A stretch of DNA of 64,000 nt from Mortierella alpina. Lineage: Eukaryota > Mortierellomycota > Mortierellomycetes > Mortierellales > Mortierellaceae. How positions within the stretch are numbered: the first letter of the stretch is position 1; every line of letters begins with the position of its first letter. Below the pieces are notes generated by a model. That model saw nothing but the letters and a program-made list of their open reading frames with translations. It was not told the DNA's origin and did no database searches. Made by a program: the position numbers and the translations under genes. The stretch covers positions 1,798,001-1,862,000 of the forward strand of contig JANATF010000008.1 of the NCBI GenBank assembly GCA_029449245.1, read 5' to 3'. Positions 22,413 through 33,072 of the stretch are shown in pieces.

Positions 22413-23116
22413 TGTGGTTTTGAGGCAGGATGTGAGGAGGCCGAAGGGTTGTGGGAACAAAGAAGATGTAAGTGGATAAAAGAGACCGAAGCCATCCATT
22501 TGGCTAAAAGAGAACAAAGCCGTCCTTTCGGATAAGGGAGACCAAAGCCTTGAAAGTACTGCGGTATCATGCATGGATCACAAGCATTGCTTCCCGTGGA
22601 AAGTTAGTGTCCATGTTCACTCCCCGTTGAGATGATCGATATGAATGCACTATGGTACACACATGTTCTGAGTCAAAGGCAGCTTTCTTCCCGAGTGTTT
22701 GTTGTACTGCATGTGCTGTAGCGCATTGAGGATCACATATTCTATCTCTCCCGTTTGTGAGACAAGAACGGGAAGTCTTGGCGAACACAGCGCATGGGAG
22801 GGACAATCGCATAGTGCTCCTCGAGAGTGAGCGTCAGGCGAAGTTGAAGGAAAAATGGCAGTGGAGACAGCACTAATTTTTTTTATATGCGGGGAATGCC
22901 AGCCCAGGGGGTTGTGAAAGACGATATAAGAAGCCTGGTCTTGGGCATTGTGTGCATAAGCGACGGACACATTAAGGTTTTGAGGCGAAGCGCGGTATGG
23001 GAAGCAAATGTTTGGATTTGCGCAAGCCACAAAGCACCTGAATCACCCTTGCGGAAGGTTGGCCGCATCAGGCTGATCGCTCTAGCATTCCACTCTCAAA
23101 CACCTTCACTGCCACC
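22413..23116. other. Divergent intergenic region (ISG12-like and bS18m promoters)
   Basis: This lies between the minus-strand ISG12-like gene and the plus-strand bS18m gene, so it carries both promoters. A repeated GAGACCAAAGCC-like element occurs at about 22480-22550 (three related ~24-base copies: GAGACCGAAGCCATCC, GAGAACAAAGCCGTCC, GAGACCAAAGCC). No gene is supported. Confidence 0.45.
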
Positions 23117-24135
23117 ATGCTCGCCTCAGTCTACCGAACAGCAGCTGCAAAGTCACTCAAATCCTTGGTGCCCCAGCTCGCCAGTAACTCGACCGTCTCC
23201 TCGCACGCTGTTGTCGCACGCAGATTCAAGTCGGACACTGCTGAAGAAGATGAGGCCCGCCCACGTAAGGAGACAACAACGCATCGGACACTTTCAGTGC
23301 GAGGAAGTAAAGAGGAACAATATTCTACCGTGTCTGGAAAGCACTATAAAACTGCGACGCCTGGAGTGGACTATAGTGATGGCCGGGAGGGCGATGACTC
23401 GAATTTGAGACGATGACAGGACATAACTCGGAATACGAGGCATCTAATCTCACCACGATTCCATTTGTACCCTATGTAGACTCTGATGCCCTGATGGCCA
23501 TTATCAGCGGATCGATCAACTCACGTAAGCTCCTAGGCACTCTGGAAAGTCAAAATACCTTGTAATGAGGTATTGAGAATAGTACAATACCTAACGCCCC
23601 AGGTCTTGGTATTATGGGAACTTTTTAGAAACGGCGGGAGCTTCAGGCAATGAACAATTCAGGATGTCGCGAGGAAACTTTCGCAAAGGAGATGTAAGGA
23701 TTCCAGGACACATAGACAATGAAAGGCGACAGTTTGCATGGGGACCAGGAAATCTCACATTTATATTTTGGCTGGCGTTGTAGATTTATAAACCAGCAGA
23801 TCTGAACGACTCCAAGCCTACGACATATGCCCCACCTGCCAAGCCCGTGGATGAGCTCAAAATCCTGAAGCTCAACCCTCTCGTCGAATACAAGGTAAGG
23901 CCGTTCTAGGTTTGTACATCACTGGGCTAGCATGCATGAAAGAGAGGTACTGATCAAACCCTTTACTTTGGATCTACAGAACGCAACGCTGCTGTCACAC
24001 TATATCTCACCTCTTGGACGTCTGTTGTCAAGGGAACAAACTGGACTCTCCGCCAAGAACCAGCGCCGCCTGACCAAGTCTGTGCGCCGTGCGCGTGCCA
24101 TGTGCATCCTCAGTCCAACGGCTAAACTGCACTGA
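23117..24135 (+). CDS. RSM18: Mitochondrial small ribosomal subunit protein bS18m
   Basis: Five exons join in frame: 23117-23264, 23480-23524, 23629-23693, 23784-23894 and 23980-24135 (174 residues). The ATG has a near-perfect GCCACCATG context and starts a basic, acid-poor mitochondrial leader. The C-terminal half is a clear S18 domain: NPLVEYKNATLLSHYISPLG, then LLSREQTGLSAKNQRRLTKS and VRRARAMCIL, matching the conserved TGLSAKNQRK and KRARAMGL segments. It would bind 12S/15S-type rRNA on the small subunit platform. The 45-nt exon 2 is short, but both flanking phases agree. The N-terminal region between the leader and S18 is Ser/Thr/Asp-rich, as in other fungal Rsm18. Confidence 0.9.
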
Positions 24136-24682
24136 ACGTCGTTTACATAGGTGGTGGGAGCAGAAAGAAGGATAGATCTTTATTAAACCAGCAATTCATT
24201 CAAAAGGAGCACACTGGGCTATCTATCATACGCAAGCCAAGTATTGCGAGGCAGGGTGGGATCAGCACTCGACCAAGTCCGAAAATACCAAAAGCGCTGC
24301 CTGCGAGTGGCTTGTGTTTGATTTTTTTCCGTTAGGTGCGCCTCGGTCTCGGGATTCCCCTCCTCTTCTCACCATTCCCTGCAGCATCACCTTCCGCTTC
24401 TCCGAGCACTCCCATCCGCACACTCTGCTCGCTCCTCGCCCGAGCCATCCACAGTCGTGTCCTCCTTCACCACCTGCCGCCCCTCATTCTTCTTGCTGTG
24501 CATCAGGCCTGAGGTACGCCCGAGATCCCTCCTGCCCACGTGTACCACAAAATACCGCGATTTTGAACCAAAGAGAGTTTCTCGTGCTAACCCGCTTGCC
24601 TCCTCTCTTGCCTGAAGATCCGAGCTGCAGTCTTTGGGTCTTTGGAAGCAGAGTGGTGTGTATTTATATCCGAGGACGCATC
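24136..24682. other. 5' flank of the PPR gene
   Basis: The PPR reading frame is open back to 24314 with no ATG before 24683. The encoded Pro/Ser/His-rich text looks like translated CT-rich leader. I treat this as promoter and 5' UTR. An upstream intron or non-ATG extension cannot be excluded. Confidence 0.4.
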
Positions 24683-27600
24683 ATGGATATCCGGAGGCTG
24701 CTGAGGGCAACTTGCCCTTTGGCGCGCAAGAGCTGCGTCGCTTCCTCGCGACAAACCCGATCTGGACAGATAGTGCCCAACGCCAACGTATTTGCGAGTG
24801 AGGTCTGTCATCGTGACATGGCTACGGCTACACGGCATCGAGGAAGCAAGTGCCAGCAAAGCAGGCATGCATGCACATTCCGATCATCTTCTTACCGCGT
24901 CCAGCACTTCACAACTTACCCACACCGGCACCAACAGCGCCCCGGGCTCCCGTCCAACCATCAGAGGACGCCTACTACAATGCCATGCCCCGCACACACA
25001 AAGTCAGCTTGCAATCATCCCAACTACCGACTCATTTCAGGAACCATAATCAAACCGCAGGAGGCGCGGATGTTCACGACGTCAACTGCGATAGCAAGAC
25101 GCGTATCGCTCCAGTCTCGGTCAATACCACCTTCGTTCTCACCGCGAGCTTCACCATTACCATTGTCTTCAACACAATCGTTAACTGCAAAGACGACTGC
25201 GTCAAAGTCTGCGCCACCAATCTTGTCTTCCAGTGGTCAAATATCTTCAATCCCGACTGTAACGAGAGCAACCAATGTTGAGACTGTGACACGCTTGGGC
25301 CGCAAACGACAGCACTTGGCAGCAATGCATCAGTACCGACTGCAGCGGCAGTTAAAGTTGATGCAGCGGTCCGTACCCCGCCATTCTTCCCAGCTCCTAC
25401 TCTTGCAAGGAAATACAGAGCCATCTGTTAGTCGTATCAGTCGTGCCAGGCGGAGAAAACGGATAGTAAGACAGAGCAGGGGACATCCATCGTCTCAACT
25501 TGATGCGGGTTTGAACGCAAGTCAAACGTCACGATACGCACATGTTCATTACCACCACCCCAAGCGGTATCCTCGTCGCATTCGATTCCTCGGCTTTCAG
25601 CACTTCCTGAAGCACACGAGAATGTGGTCTTCCAGAGGCCAGAGGGCATATCAGAAGGAGAAGACCACGGTCATGGAGAAGTTGGGCCGCATGAAGGATC
25701 ACGAGAAATGGTCCTGGAGGCGACCATTTGTACAGTTACATCTCCGGCGACTGGAGTCACTTGGCAAAATGATTGCGAGGAACAGTTCCGATTCTGCTAT
25801 TCGTCTCGCCAAAGCCCTGATCAAAGTAAAACATATGGGAGCCAAGCAACCGAGCGGGATTCAACTAGAGAAACTGGCCCTTCTGGATCAACGGCGCTAC
25901 CTTACCTCCCAGCTACTGTCCTCTCGCTATTCGACAATCTCATCCACGCAATCGCAGCTCACAGCAGCAAAAGGCAGGCAAGAGATGTTCAACACCATTG
26001 AATACAACTTGATGCTGCAGGAATGCGAGGAGCTCAAGGTCTGGAAACACGGTTACAGGATATCCCAGGCATTATTGGATCGCTACCAATCAAGCACATT
26101 CGACTTCGACTCTACAGCAATCGCTGCACCCAACACGAGGACCATTCATCTCATGGCGACCATGTTCCTCAAGTCGGGCCATCCCGACAAGATCCTTCAA
26201 CTCTTTTCAACTCTTCAGGGTCGCTACCCACATCGAATCCCTTTGGATGTGTATATTTCCTTCCTAAAGGGCCTCGCCACGATTCCAGACCAGCTATCAC
26301 GGATTGAATCTCTTTTGGGCGACATGCACAAGTACGGCCCAACACCCACCACCGCCATCTACAACACCTTGCTCTGGTCAATTGGCCAGCAGGAGGGGCT
26401 TGACAAGGCCGAGGCAGTTTTGGGATGGATGAGGGACCAAGGTTGCAAGGCCGATCAGCAAAGCTTCCGAAACTTAATGGAGTTGTCGTTGCAGGAAATG
26501 AACTATGGCCGAGCGCACTATTGGTTGGCCGAGTATGGCCGTCAAGGGTTTGAGATCCGCCCGAGGTTGCTGGAGCCATTCATGCGGGCATGCATCAAGG
26601 AGGTCGTTCGAAAATCAGGAACTACAATCGATCTCAGTTCCTACTCGCGAGAGTGGATGTACAAGGCCTTGCAATTGATGCAATTCATGACGAATGAAGG
26701 GCTCTCTCCGACCGCAATAACATTCGACATGATGATCGAGGGCCTGCTGTCGCAACGGAACCTGCTGGAGGCCAAGAAGACTCTGGATTTAATGCGAGCC
26801 AGCCCTTTTATGTATACGCCGGCTCCAAGGACGTGGACCCTGTTCTTTGAGTACCATTTGCAGAACGACAATTACCTGGCTGCCTTGAAGGTGCTGAGTG
26901 AGATGCGCCAGGCGGGCTTGATGAGACCTCAACAAAAGTTCCTGCCAGGGCCGATTGTACCAACCAAACTTTATCATCGTCTGTTCGAGTTCATGCTCCG
27001 CCGTGGCAAACTGTCGTTGGCCGAGAGAAACCTGTATGTGATGCTGCTTCGTCAGAACAGGGCACAGCCGACAGAATCCGAGGTCGTAGATTTGATCTGG
27101 GAACTGAATGGCCAGCCCGAGGATGCTGAGCGGGTCTATGAGCTGCTCTATTCTCAAACAAAGAACGATTCATTCGATACACCCACGCGAACGGACAAGA
27201 TCTTGGAAGGAGGACCAATTCAACTGGCGAATATCGGTGTCATGCGCGCAAAGGCTGCATCCAAAAACGAGGCTCGTCAGGATGAGGTCAGGAAGGCATG
27301 GAATTCTATGACAGCATTCTTCTCGGAAAGGTCACAGCTGGAGCGAGAGCACCCGATGAAGTCTCTGGAGGAGCAGGCCGGTGGACGAAAAATGAAGTTT
27401 TTGTTGGCATTGGCGTTCGAGCAGGCTGCCAGGGCTAATCGCAAGGTGTCGCCTTACGAACGCGAACTCGAACAGGGACTCGAACGTGAGAGACATGACG
27501 CAGCTGGGTATAGGCGGGATCCACAGCAAAAGGGAGCTGATCGAGGCGCGGATGGGTGGGACTTTAGTCACAGTCGCCGAAGTGCAGGTTTTGGTGTGGG

Positions 27601-28273
27601 TGGTCTTGGCCTAGGCATGGGGCATTCCGGAACATCTAATGCGTCGACGGCCGGTTACCTTGAGCCTCTCAAGAGCAAGCACAGGTCTCTGATCCAGCAG
27701 CTTCTGAAGGACCAAGCGTTCGTGCAGCCGCTATTGAATCGACACAATGGCAGCAGTACTTTGACGTACAACTCATCTGCTGTCAATGTTGCCAGTATGG
27801 AAGAGCGCCTTAAAGATTTGAAGAACAGCTTTGCATGGGTTCAAAAGCACGACATCCCGATTCGGATTGATGGATTCAACACCTATCTCGACAGCTTGCT
27901 CTCGCACGGAGATTACGACGCATCGCGGGACGCCGTAGAGCGAATCCTTTTGAATTTGGCGCCGTCTTCCAAGTCCAGTCTCACTGCAAAGGACAAGGAA
28001 CCCCGATGCAGGCCAGATCTTGGCACCCTCAAGCTTCTTCACAGCCATAAGGGGTTGATAATAGGCAGCAGGTCGCTGATGGACAAGGTGTTGGGTGCAG
28101 GAGGCCCAGAGTTGTCCCAGGAATGGATCCAATTCCTTGAAGGTTGTCAGCCCCGGCGATCAACCCGCGCGAGATTGTCGAGCAAGACTGAGGCGCGACT
28201 GAGGACGAGGAGCAATGTGCTGCACTCCTTTGGCTCTACCATGGACATGCAGGCCACTTCGTCAACAGTGTAA
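24683..28273 (+). CDS. Mitochondrial pentatricopeptide-repeat (PPR) protein
   Basis: One uninterrupted exon of 1,196 residues. The N-terminus (MDIRRLLRATCPLARKSC) is basic and amphipathic like a mitochondrial leader, and about 300 low-complexity residues follow. PPR-type helical pairs are visible from about residue 486: HLMATMFLKSGHPDKILQLF, then TTAIYNTLLWSIGQQEGLDK with AEAVLGWMRDQGCKAD, SPTAITFDMMIEGLLSQRNL with LEAKKTLDLM, WTLFFEYHLQNDNYLAALKV, and more near 800-825 and 1058-1092. PPR proteins bind organellar RNA and act in its stability, processing or translation. Fungal ones are usually specific to one transcript, and which one cannot be told here. A Gly-rich insert lies near residues 970-985. 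Confidence 0.85.
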   Translation: MDIRRLLRATCPLARKSCVASSRQTRSGQIVPNANVFASEVCHRDMATATRHRGSKCQQSRHACTFRSSSYRVQHFTTYPHRHQQRPGLPSNHQRTPTTMPCPAHTKSACNHPNYRLISGTIIKPQEARMFTTSTAIARRVSLQSRSIPPSFSPRASPLPLSSTQSLTAKTTASKSAPPILSSSGQISSIPTVTRATNVETVTRLGRKRQHLAAMHQYRLQRQLKLMQRSVPRHSSQLLLLQGNTEPSVSRISRARRRKRIVRQSRGHPSSQLDAGLNASQTSRYAHVHYHHPKRYPRRIRFLGFQHFLKHTRMWSSRGQRAYQKEKTTVMEKLGRMKDHEKWSWRRPFVQLHLRRLESLGKMIARNSSDSAIRLAKALIKVKHMGAKQPSGIQLEKLALLDQRRYLTSQLLSSRYSTISSTQSQLTAAKGRQEMFNTIEYNLMLQECEELKVWKHGYRISQALLDRYQSSTFDFDSTAIAAPNTRTIHLMATMFLKSGHPDKILQLFSTLQGRYPHRIPLDVYISFLKGLATIPDQLSRIESLLGDMHKYGPTPTTAIYNTLLWSIGQQEGLDKAEAVLGWMRDQGCKADQQSFRNLMELSLQEMNYGRAHYWLAEYGRQGFEIRPRLLEPFMRACIKEVVRKSGTTIDLSSYSREWMYKALQLMQFMTNEGLSPTAITFDMMIEGLLSQRNLLEAKKTLDLMRASPFMYTPAPRTWTLFFEYHLQNDNYLAALKVLSEMRQAGLMRPQQKFLPGPIVPTKLYHRLFEFMLRRGKLSLAERNLYVMLLRQNRAQPTESEVVDLIWELNGQPEDAERVYELLYSQTKNDSFDTPTRTDKILEGGPIQLANIGVMRAKAASKNEARQDEVRKAWNSMTAFFSERSQLEREHPMKSLEEQAGGRKMKFLLALAFEQAARANRKVSPYERELEQGLERERHDAAGYRRDPQQKGADRGADGWDFSHSRRSAGFGVGGLGLGMGHSGTSNASTAGYLEPLKSKHRSLIQQLLKDQAFVQPLLNRHNGSSTLTYNSSAVNVASMEERLKDLKNSFAWVQKHDIPIRIDGFNTYLDSLLSHGDYDASRDAVERILLNLAPSSKSSLTAKDKEPRCRPDLGTLKLLHSHKGLIIGSRSLMDKVLGAGGPELSQEWIQFLEGCQPRRSTRARLSSKTEARLRTRSNVLHSFGSTMDMQATSSTV

Positions 28274-28527
28274 TACCCTTTTTTTTTTTTTTTTTTTTTT
28301 TCTTTCCACGTTTTTTTTTCTTTTTTCAGTTTACTCTACTGGCCTTTGTCATTGATATTGGAGAGTAAATGCTCCGTAGAAGAGCGGTAAAAAAAACGAC
28401 AACTTGAACACAATAGCTCACAGTTCATACCGATTATTGCAAAAAAGAGCTCATGGTGATGGAATGAACTCGCAAGATGCACGGGCCAAGGGGTAATGGC
28501 CATTATACCAACTTTGAGTACATTTCG
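28274..28527. other. 3' flank with a long T tract
   Basis: A run of about 22 T residues (28279-28300), followed by more T-rich sequence, lies directly after the PPR stop. No gene is seen up to the broken PAS copy. Confidence 0.5.
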
Positions 28528-30200
28528 CTACCTGTAACAATTGCGCGCGAAAAAAATAACAGCCGGTTTAACGTCTTCATCGCCACTGAATTCATTGATG
28601 CGTTTTATGTTGCTCCCCGTCGGGACGATCCTGAACCGAGATGTCGCTGGCGCGCTGTAAGGGTTGGATCCCGACGAAAGGACTGTCGGACGTGATGCTC
28701 CACTAGTGGTGGTAGAGGCGGTGGTGGTGATATAGGTGGTCATGGTCTCTGACGACCAAGAGCCCCTCGAGTGGAATGAAGACGCCTGTGGATGGTTTCG
28801 ATGCAACTGATCCTTGCTGCTTTCGATAAACCGCCTTCTCATAAAGGGTCGACCCCGTCTCATGACCACGGGGAGTCCATCGGAGGATACAGAGATGATA
28901 TAACCTCGCACGGGATTTCCTGGAGGCGATTGGGTGATTGGAGCCAAAGACGGATATGGAAGATGACATCCATGGTCTTGGCCGTGTCGACTTTCTCCAT
29001 GAACCGGCTTAGATCGTCGGATCGAATAAAGACCTGAAAGGGTTTCCCAATGATTTGATCGGGCGTCAATATAAAGGATGGGTTCACAAGGCGAGGAGTA
29101 CATCACACTGAGAATGCGCGTGAACCGGTTGAGTATCATGCATGTCCGTGGTTCGGGGTCCAGGCCGTTGGGGTTCCAGCTATTGGCTCAGAACGCGTTC
29201 CGATGGCGCATGTACCGAGCGATTTCCTGCACGACGAGACGACGATTGGATTAAAAAAAAAGTAAACGTCGAGTCCTATTGTTTTGTCAACATGGCCCGC
29301 AGGGATGCATGGATGGATGACTGGGCTTGGAACCAGTTTTTGGTTTGTATCTTGTGTATCTTGCAGGAGTTCTTACCTCCTTTCTGGACAAGACGATGCG
29401 TGACATGGCTGCAGATGTCCTCCTACCTGCTGCCGCTCTTAAAGAAGAAATTTGATCGTTGGTGCCCCTGCCCTTGTTAAATTTTTTTTTGATCTTTTTT
29501 TGGATCTAAAAGCGAAATCCGACTGTATAAGAAAGTTTTGCCTATGAATGGATGGATATACGCAGATTCCAAGGGTGAATGTAATCGGAGATGGTGAAAT
29601 ATCGGGGTGGATCAATCTGGTGAATTTGAGGAGGGGAAAAGGGGAAGGGAAGTGGACCCTTCGTCAGCGGAATTACCCGTGTTTCCTTTCACTGTTGGTT
29701 CTCACTCTCACATCTGAAGAACTCCGTCGTAACACAACATAGCGCTTTACTCTCCTTTGACACGCCGTTCATATGGCTACAGTACTAAGCTGCTTCCCAC
29801 ATCTCTTACGCGAGAAAAACGAAGATAAAGAGGAAATGAAAAAGACCTCCAACGGGAACCTTAATTCCCCCCCTCACGACCTACAGCACGTTGAGCCGGC
29901 GCTCAGTGCCGTGGCGCAGTTGATGATGGACTCGTAGCAGACGACGCTAAAGTCGCACATCCCCGAGACAATGGTGCCGTTCCTATAGAGGAAGCGGATC
30001 ATGAGCTGCGAAGCCACCATGTCGTTCATGGGGCTCCCAAGTATGTGACCCGAGACAAGGGATTGTCGTCCTTGATGGCGAAATCGTATGGTTGTGTGCC
30101 CACCAGTTCAGCGGGCGTGTATCCAAGGCATTTCTCGATCGAAGGAGATGCCCACAAGTGACGACCCTTGGGCTTTAGATCATGGAGAGAGAGATACCTA
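28528..30200 (-). pseudogene. Two-PAS gene, copy A (multiply disrupted)
   Basis: The three-exon plan of the family is recognisable: exon 1 (about 30200 to 29885, PAS-A with SPSIEKCLGYTPAELVG), exon 2 (29435-29377, 59 nt, intact, ending MSRIVLSRKE) and exon 3 (29226 to 28528). Lesions seen: no Met at the expected start; a frame break in exon 1 just before MNDMVASQ; an in-frame TGA in exon 3 where other copies read Lys in HHKAFKA; and two further frame changes that flip the core of PAS-B (DQIIGKPFQVFIRSDDL) into another frame and back. The C-terminal motif (NIKRINEF-GDEDVKP) survives. With at least five lesions it cannot make the protein. It is the most eroded full-length copy and lies at the downstream (3') end of the array. 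Confidence 0.85.
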
Positions 30201-30529
30201 GCGCTTACTCCATAGAAAGAGAGGGAGGGAGGGTTGAACAACCTACGGCGAGAACAGGAAGAACGCTTTTTTTGGAGCGTGTATAGGAAGGGGCGGGGAA
30301 GGAGGAAGACGAATGCATAAGACGAAAAACGGAATTGAAAATGGGATACCAAAAAAGTCGAGGGAGTGTGATGGACATTGCTGTCCTGAGGTTTTCGGGC
30401 CTTTTCATTTAATGAGCAGCATGTATGATTGAGAGGAAAAATCGGTGGCACCCAGGTTGACAATGAAAACAGGCGTCCAGGAGTGCTTCAGTTGAACCAA
30501 CTGAATCGAGGGCAAGGTGAGGGAACGCG

Positions 30530-31924
30530 TCAAACCGCAGGATCCTGATCTCTCTCTCTTAACTCACTATCCTCCTGAACATGATGCATTTTGAAGAGCC
30601 CATCATAGGCCAGGCGCATCGAGTTCTCATACTGTTCTTCCGTATGTGGAAGATCCGTCTGCGACTCCATCATCGCCATTGGCTTATGATCATCGTCGCT
30701 AATGAGCTTCATGATACGATCCACGCTCCCCAGCATCACCAGCTCCTGCGTACTCCTCCTGTTCTCCTTACAGAAGTCAGAACTGCTCTGATCCAAGATG
30801 GCTTGCGCACGCAAGGGTGATGATGACGCGGTCGACATTGTGGACAAGGGTCGTGGGGTGCTTGACTCCATGGAAGTGCTGTCCACATCTGTAATTCTTC
30901 TCCTCTTAAAAAAGTCATTGCAGCGTCTAATGACCATAACCAGCCCATCCAAAGACCCAAACATGGTCGCCTCACAAGGGATCTCCTGAGGTCGAATCGG
31001 GGACTGGAACCAGAACCGCATGTGTGTGATGGAATTAGTAGACTTGACCACGTTGGCCAGCTCAACAAACGCCGCCATCTCGTCCGCGCGGATGAACAAC
31101 AGAAATGGCTTTCCTACAATCTCTTCAGCGTCGATATGAAGGACACGTTCACACAATGGGGAGGCATATAACACGCCCAATGCCCGAGAGTACCGATTAA
31201 GGATCATACAGACGCGTAACTCTGGTTCCAACTCTTGCGCGTTCCATGTCATGTCCTTAAAGGCTTTGTGATGGCGTTTGATGCGCGCAAACTCCTATTT
31301 GGTAGAACGCAAGAGAGGATATTAGCAAATCCCTCCATGACAAAGCAAAGACCAGCTAGATGGAGTTCAAGACGTGCGTGCGATTTTTTTTTTTTTTTTT
31401 TTTGCTTTCTGACTTGCCTCTTGCCTGGACCGTGCACATGCAAGACGTATCATTGCTGCGGAATGTGCGTTTCGCACTTTGACTATCGGTTGGCAGATAC
31501 TACAATGTTACTCGTTTGCTCGAAAAATGAAAATCACGAGCCCTTTTTCAGGTACAATCACAGGATTGGTTCGAGCCAACTTACAGGATGTCTCATCCGT
31601 TTCCAAAACCGTAACACAGTTGACAATGAACTCATAACAGACGCTGAAGACACACAGAACAATGACTGGTGATCCATCTTTGTGTCGATACCGTAGCGTT
31701 GCTTGAGACGCCACCATGTCGTTCAGGATGTTTTCTGCGTGGGTGGTCCTTGTGGAGGGGATGTTGTCTTGAATAATGAGGTCATAGGGCGAAATATTCA
31801 CGATCTCGTTGGGCGTGTATCCGAGGCAATCCTCGATGGAAGGTGACGCCCAGAGGAAGTGGGCTCGTGGGGTCAGGTCGTGGAAAGAGATGAAATTTTG
31901 TCCGTGGTGGTATAATGGGTTCAT
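30530..31924 (-). CDS. Two-PAS-domain protein, copy B
   Basis: Exons (5' to 3' on the minus strand) are 31924-31585 (340 nt), 31476-31418 (59 nt) and 31294-30530, giving 387 residues. Exon 1 is PAS-A, starting MNPLYHHGQNFISFHDLTPR, then LWASPSIEDCLGYTP and YRHKDGSPV. Exon 2 gives a basic linker ending RSRQE. Exon 3 opens with an EFARIKRHHKAFK-type segment, then PAS-B (YASPLCERVLHIDAEEIVGK, then HMRFWFQSP and IPCEATMFG), a Ser-rich stretch, and a divergent C-terminal motif (SVDRIMKLISDDDHKPM). Intron 2 begins with GC rather than GT. Two PAS domains suggest ligand sensing or dimerisation, and no enzyme domain is present. No LOV cysteine motif is seen in PAS-A. Role unknown. Confidence 0.8.
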
Positions 31925-32559
31925 CACTGCGCAGGAACACGATAACAGGGCACCAAGCGTGGGTGGGTGCCTTTCAAATATGGGTGAAGAGGGGCCAAGA
32001 GAGACGTGTAATGAGATGGCGGAGTGCGAGAGCAAAAAGTGATGCAGAAGAGAGCGTGAAGCTGAAAAAGAAAGAGGGAGCGAGAGAGAGAGAGAGACTG
32101 AGAGACGCGGGACCAGATGCTGCAACTGTTCTGTTGTGCTCATACGGAAGAAAATGCGCGGGACATGAATGAAGGACCAGGGAAGGATGGTGCTGTTCCG
32201 CTGACCCCATTTCAGCTTGAATGTTCTCGATGATCGTGCACAAATTGCAATTGGCAATTAACGATGGGTGCTAGCGGCCGATAAATCATGGAACTCGGAA
32301 ATGGCAGATTCTATCTGGTTGGCAAGAGGCGAAAGAAAGGGGACAGGTGTGCAGAATAGGAACGGGCTGAGAAGGAGAGAAACAGGTATATCCGCGTTGC
32401 GACTTCCTGGGCACGATCGACAATCAATGGACACACACAAGCGTCCCGCTCTAACACGATCCCCTTGTATTCTTCTCCAGCTAAAAGGCACCTCATCTTT
32501 CGGATTGAATACCGAGAATAACTTTCCTATAGGTCTGTTTTTATGGATATGAAGGGCGT

Positions 32560-33030
32560 GTCCACACGACAGCCATCAATGCATACAATGCGCCCATTGC
32601 CCCAGGAGGACTGGTCCAGAACATCCAAGCGCGAAACTCTGGATCCAACCCTTGAGCTTTCCCTGACATGGCCTGTATGACGGCGCTAGGTACGCGCAAG
32701 CTCCTATAGATGACAATATGTACTTGGAGAAACGCACAAAAGAACGCAAGGAGTCTATTTGTGATGGCATGCAAAAGGGGTTCGTTTTTTTTTACTACTT
32801 ACCTCCTGTTTAGGTGTGTACAATACGCCGCATGTCATTGCATCAGAGTGTGCGTTTCGTCACTCGATCGGGCATGCGAGCCACAGTCATAGAGTAGGGA
32901 GATAAGTCGCTCGAAACATTATACGGCAATGATCTCCCATAAGGTCATTGTCCTGGTATTATACTATCAAAGTCGTATTAAACGTTGAACGGTACCGAAG
33001 CCTGGGAGCCTGGTTTGAGACGCCACCATG
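32560..33030 (-). pseudogene. Relic of a two-PAS gene between copies B and C
   Basis: Short stretches still align with all three exons. 32608-32695 resembles the start of exon 3, including the TAG/GAG acceptor and a segment reading AQGLDPEFR. 32805-32875 resembles exon 2 (with ATGxxATTGCA and the CAGGAGGTA donor region altered). 32995-33035 resembles the exon 1 stretch around the conserved ACCATGTCGTTC (here ACCATGGCGATC). The bulk of PAS-A and PAS-B is missing. This is a deletion-eroded copy in the same orientation as the array. Confidence 0.6.
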
Positions 33031-33072
33031 GCGATCAGGAATTCACGAAAACACCGCAGGCTTTAATAATTA

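Noticed and set aside
28528-30200. Copy A as a functional gene rescued by extra introns
   Set aside because: The frame shifts fall in the conserved PAS-B core, where no other copy has introns. The TGA and the missing start add further independent breaks.
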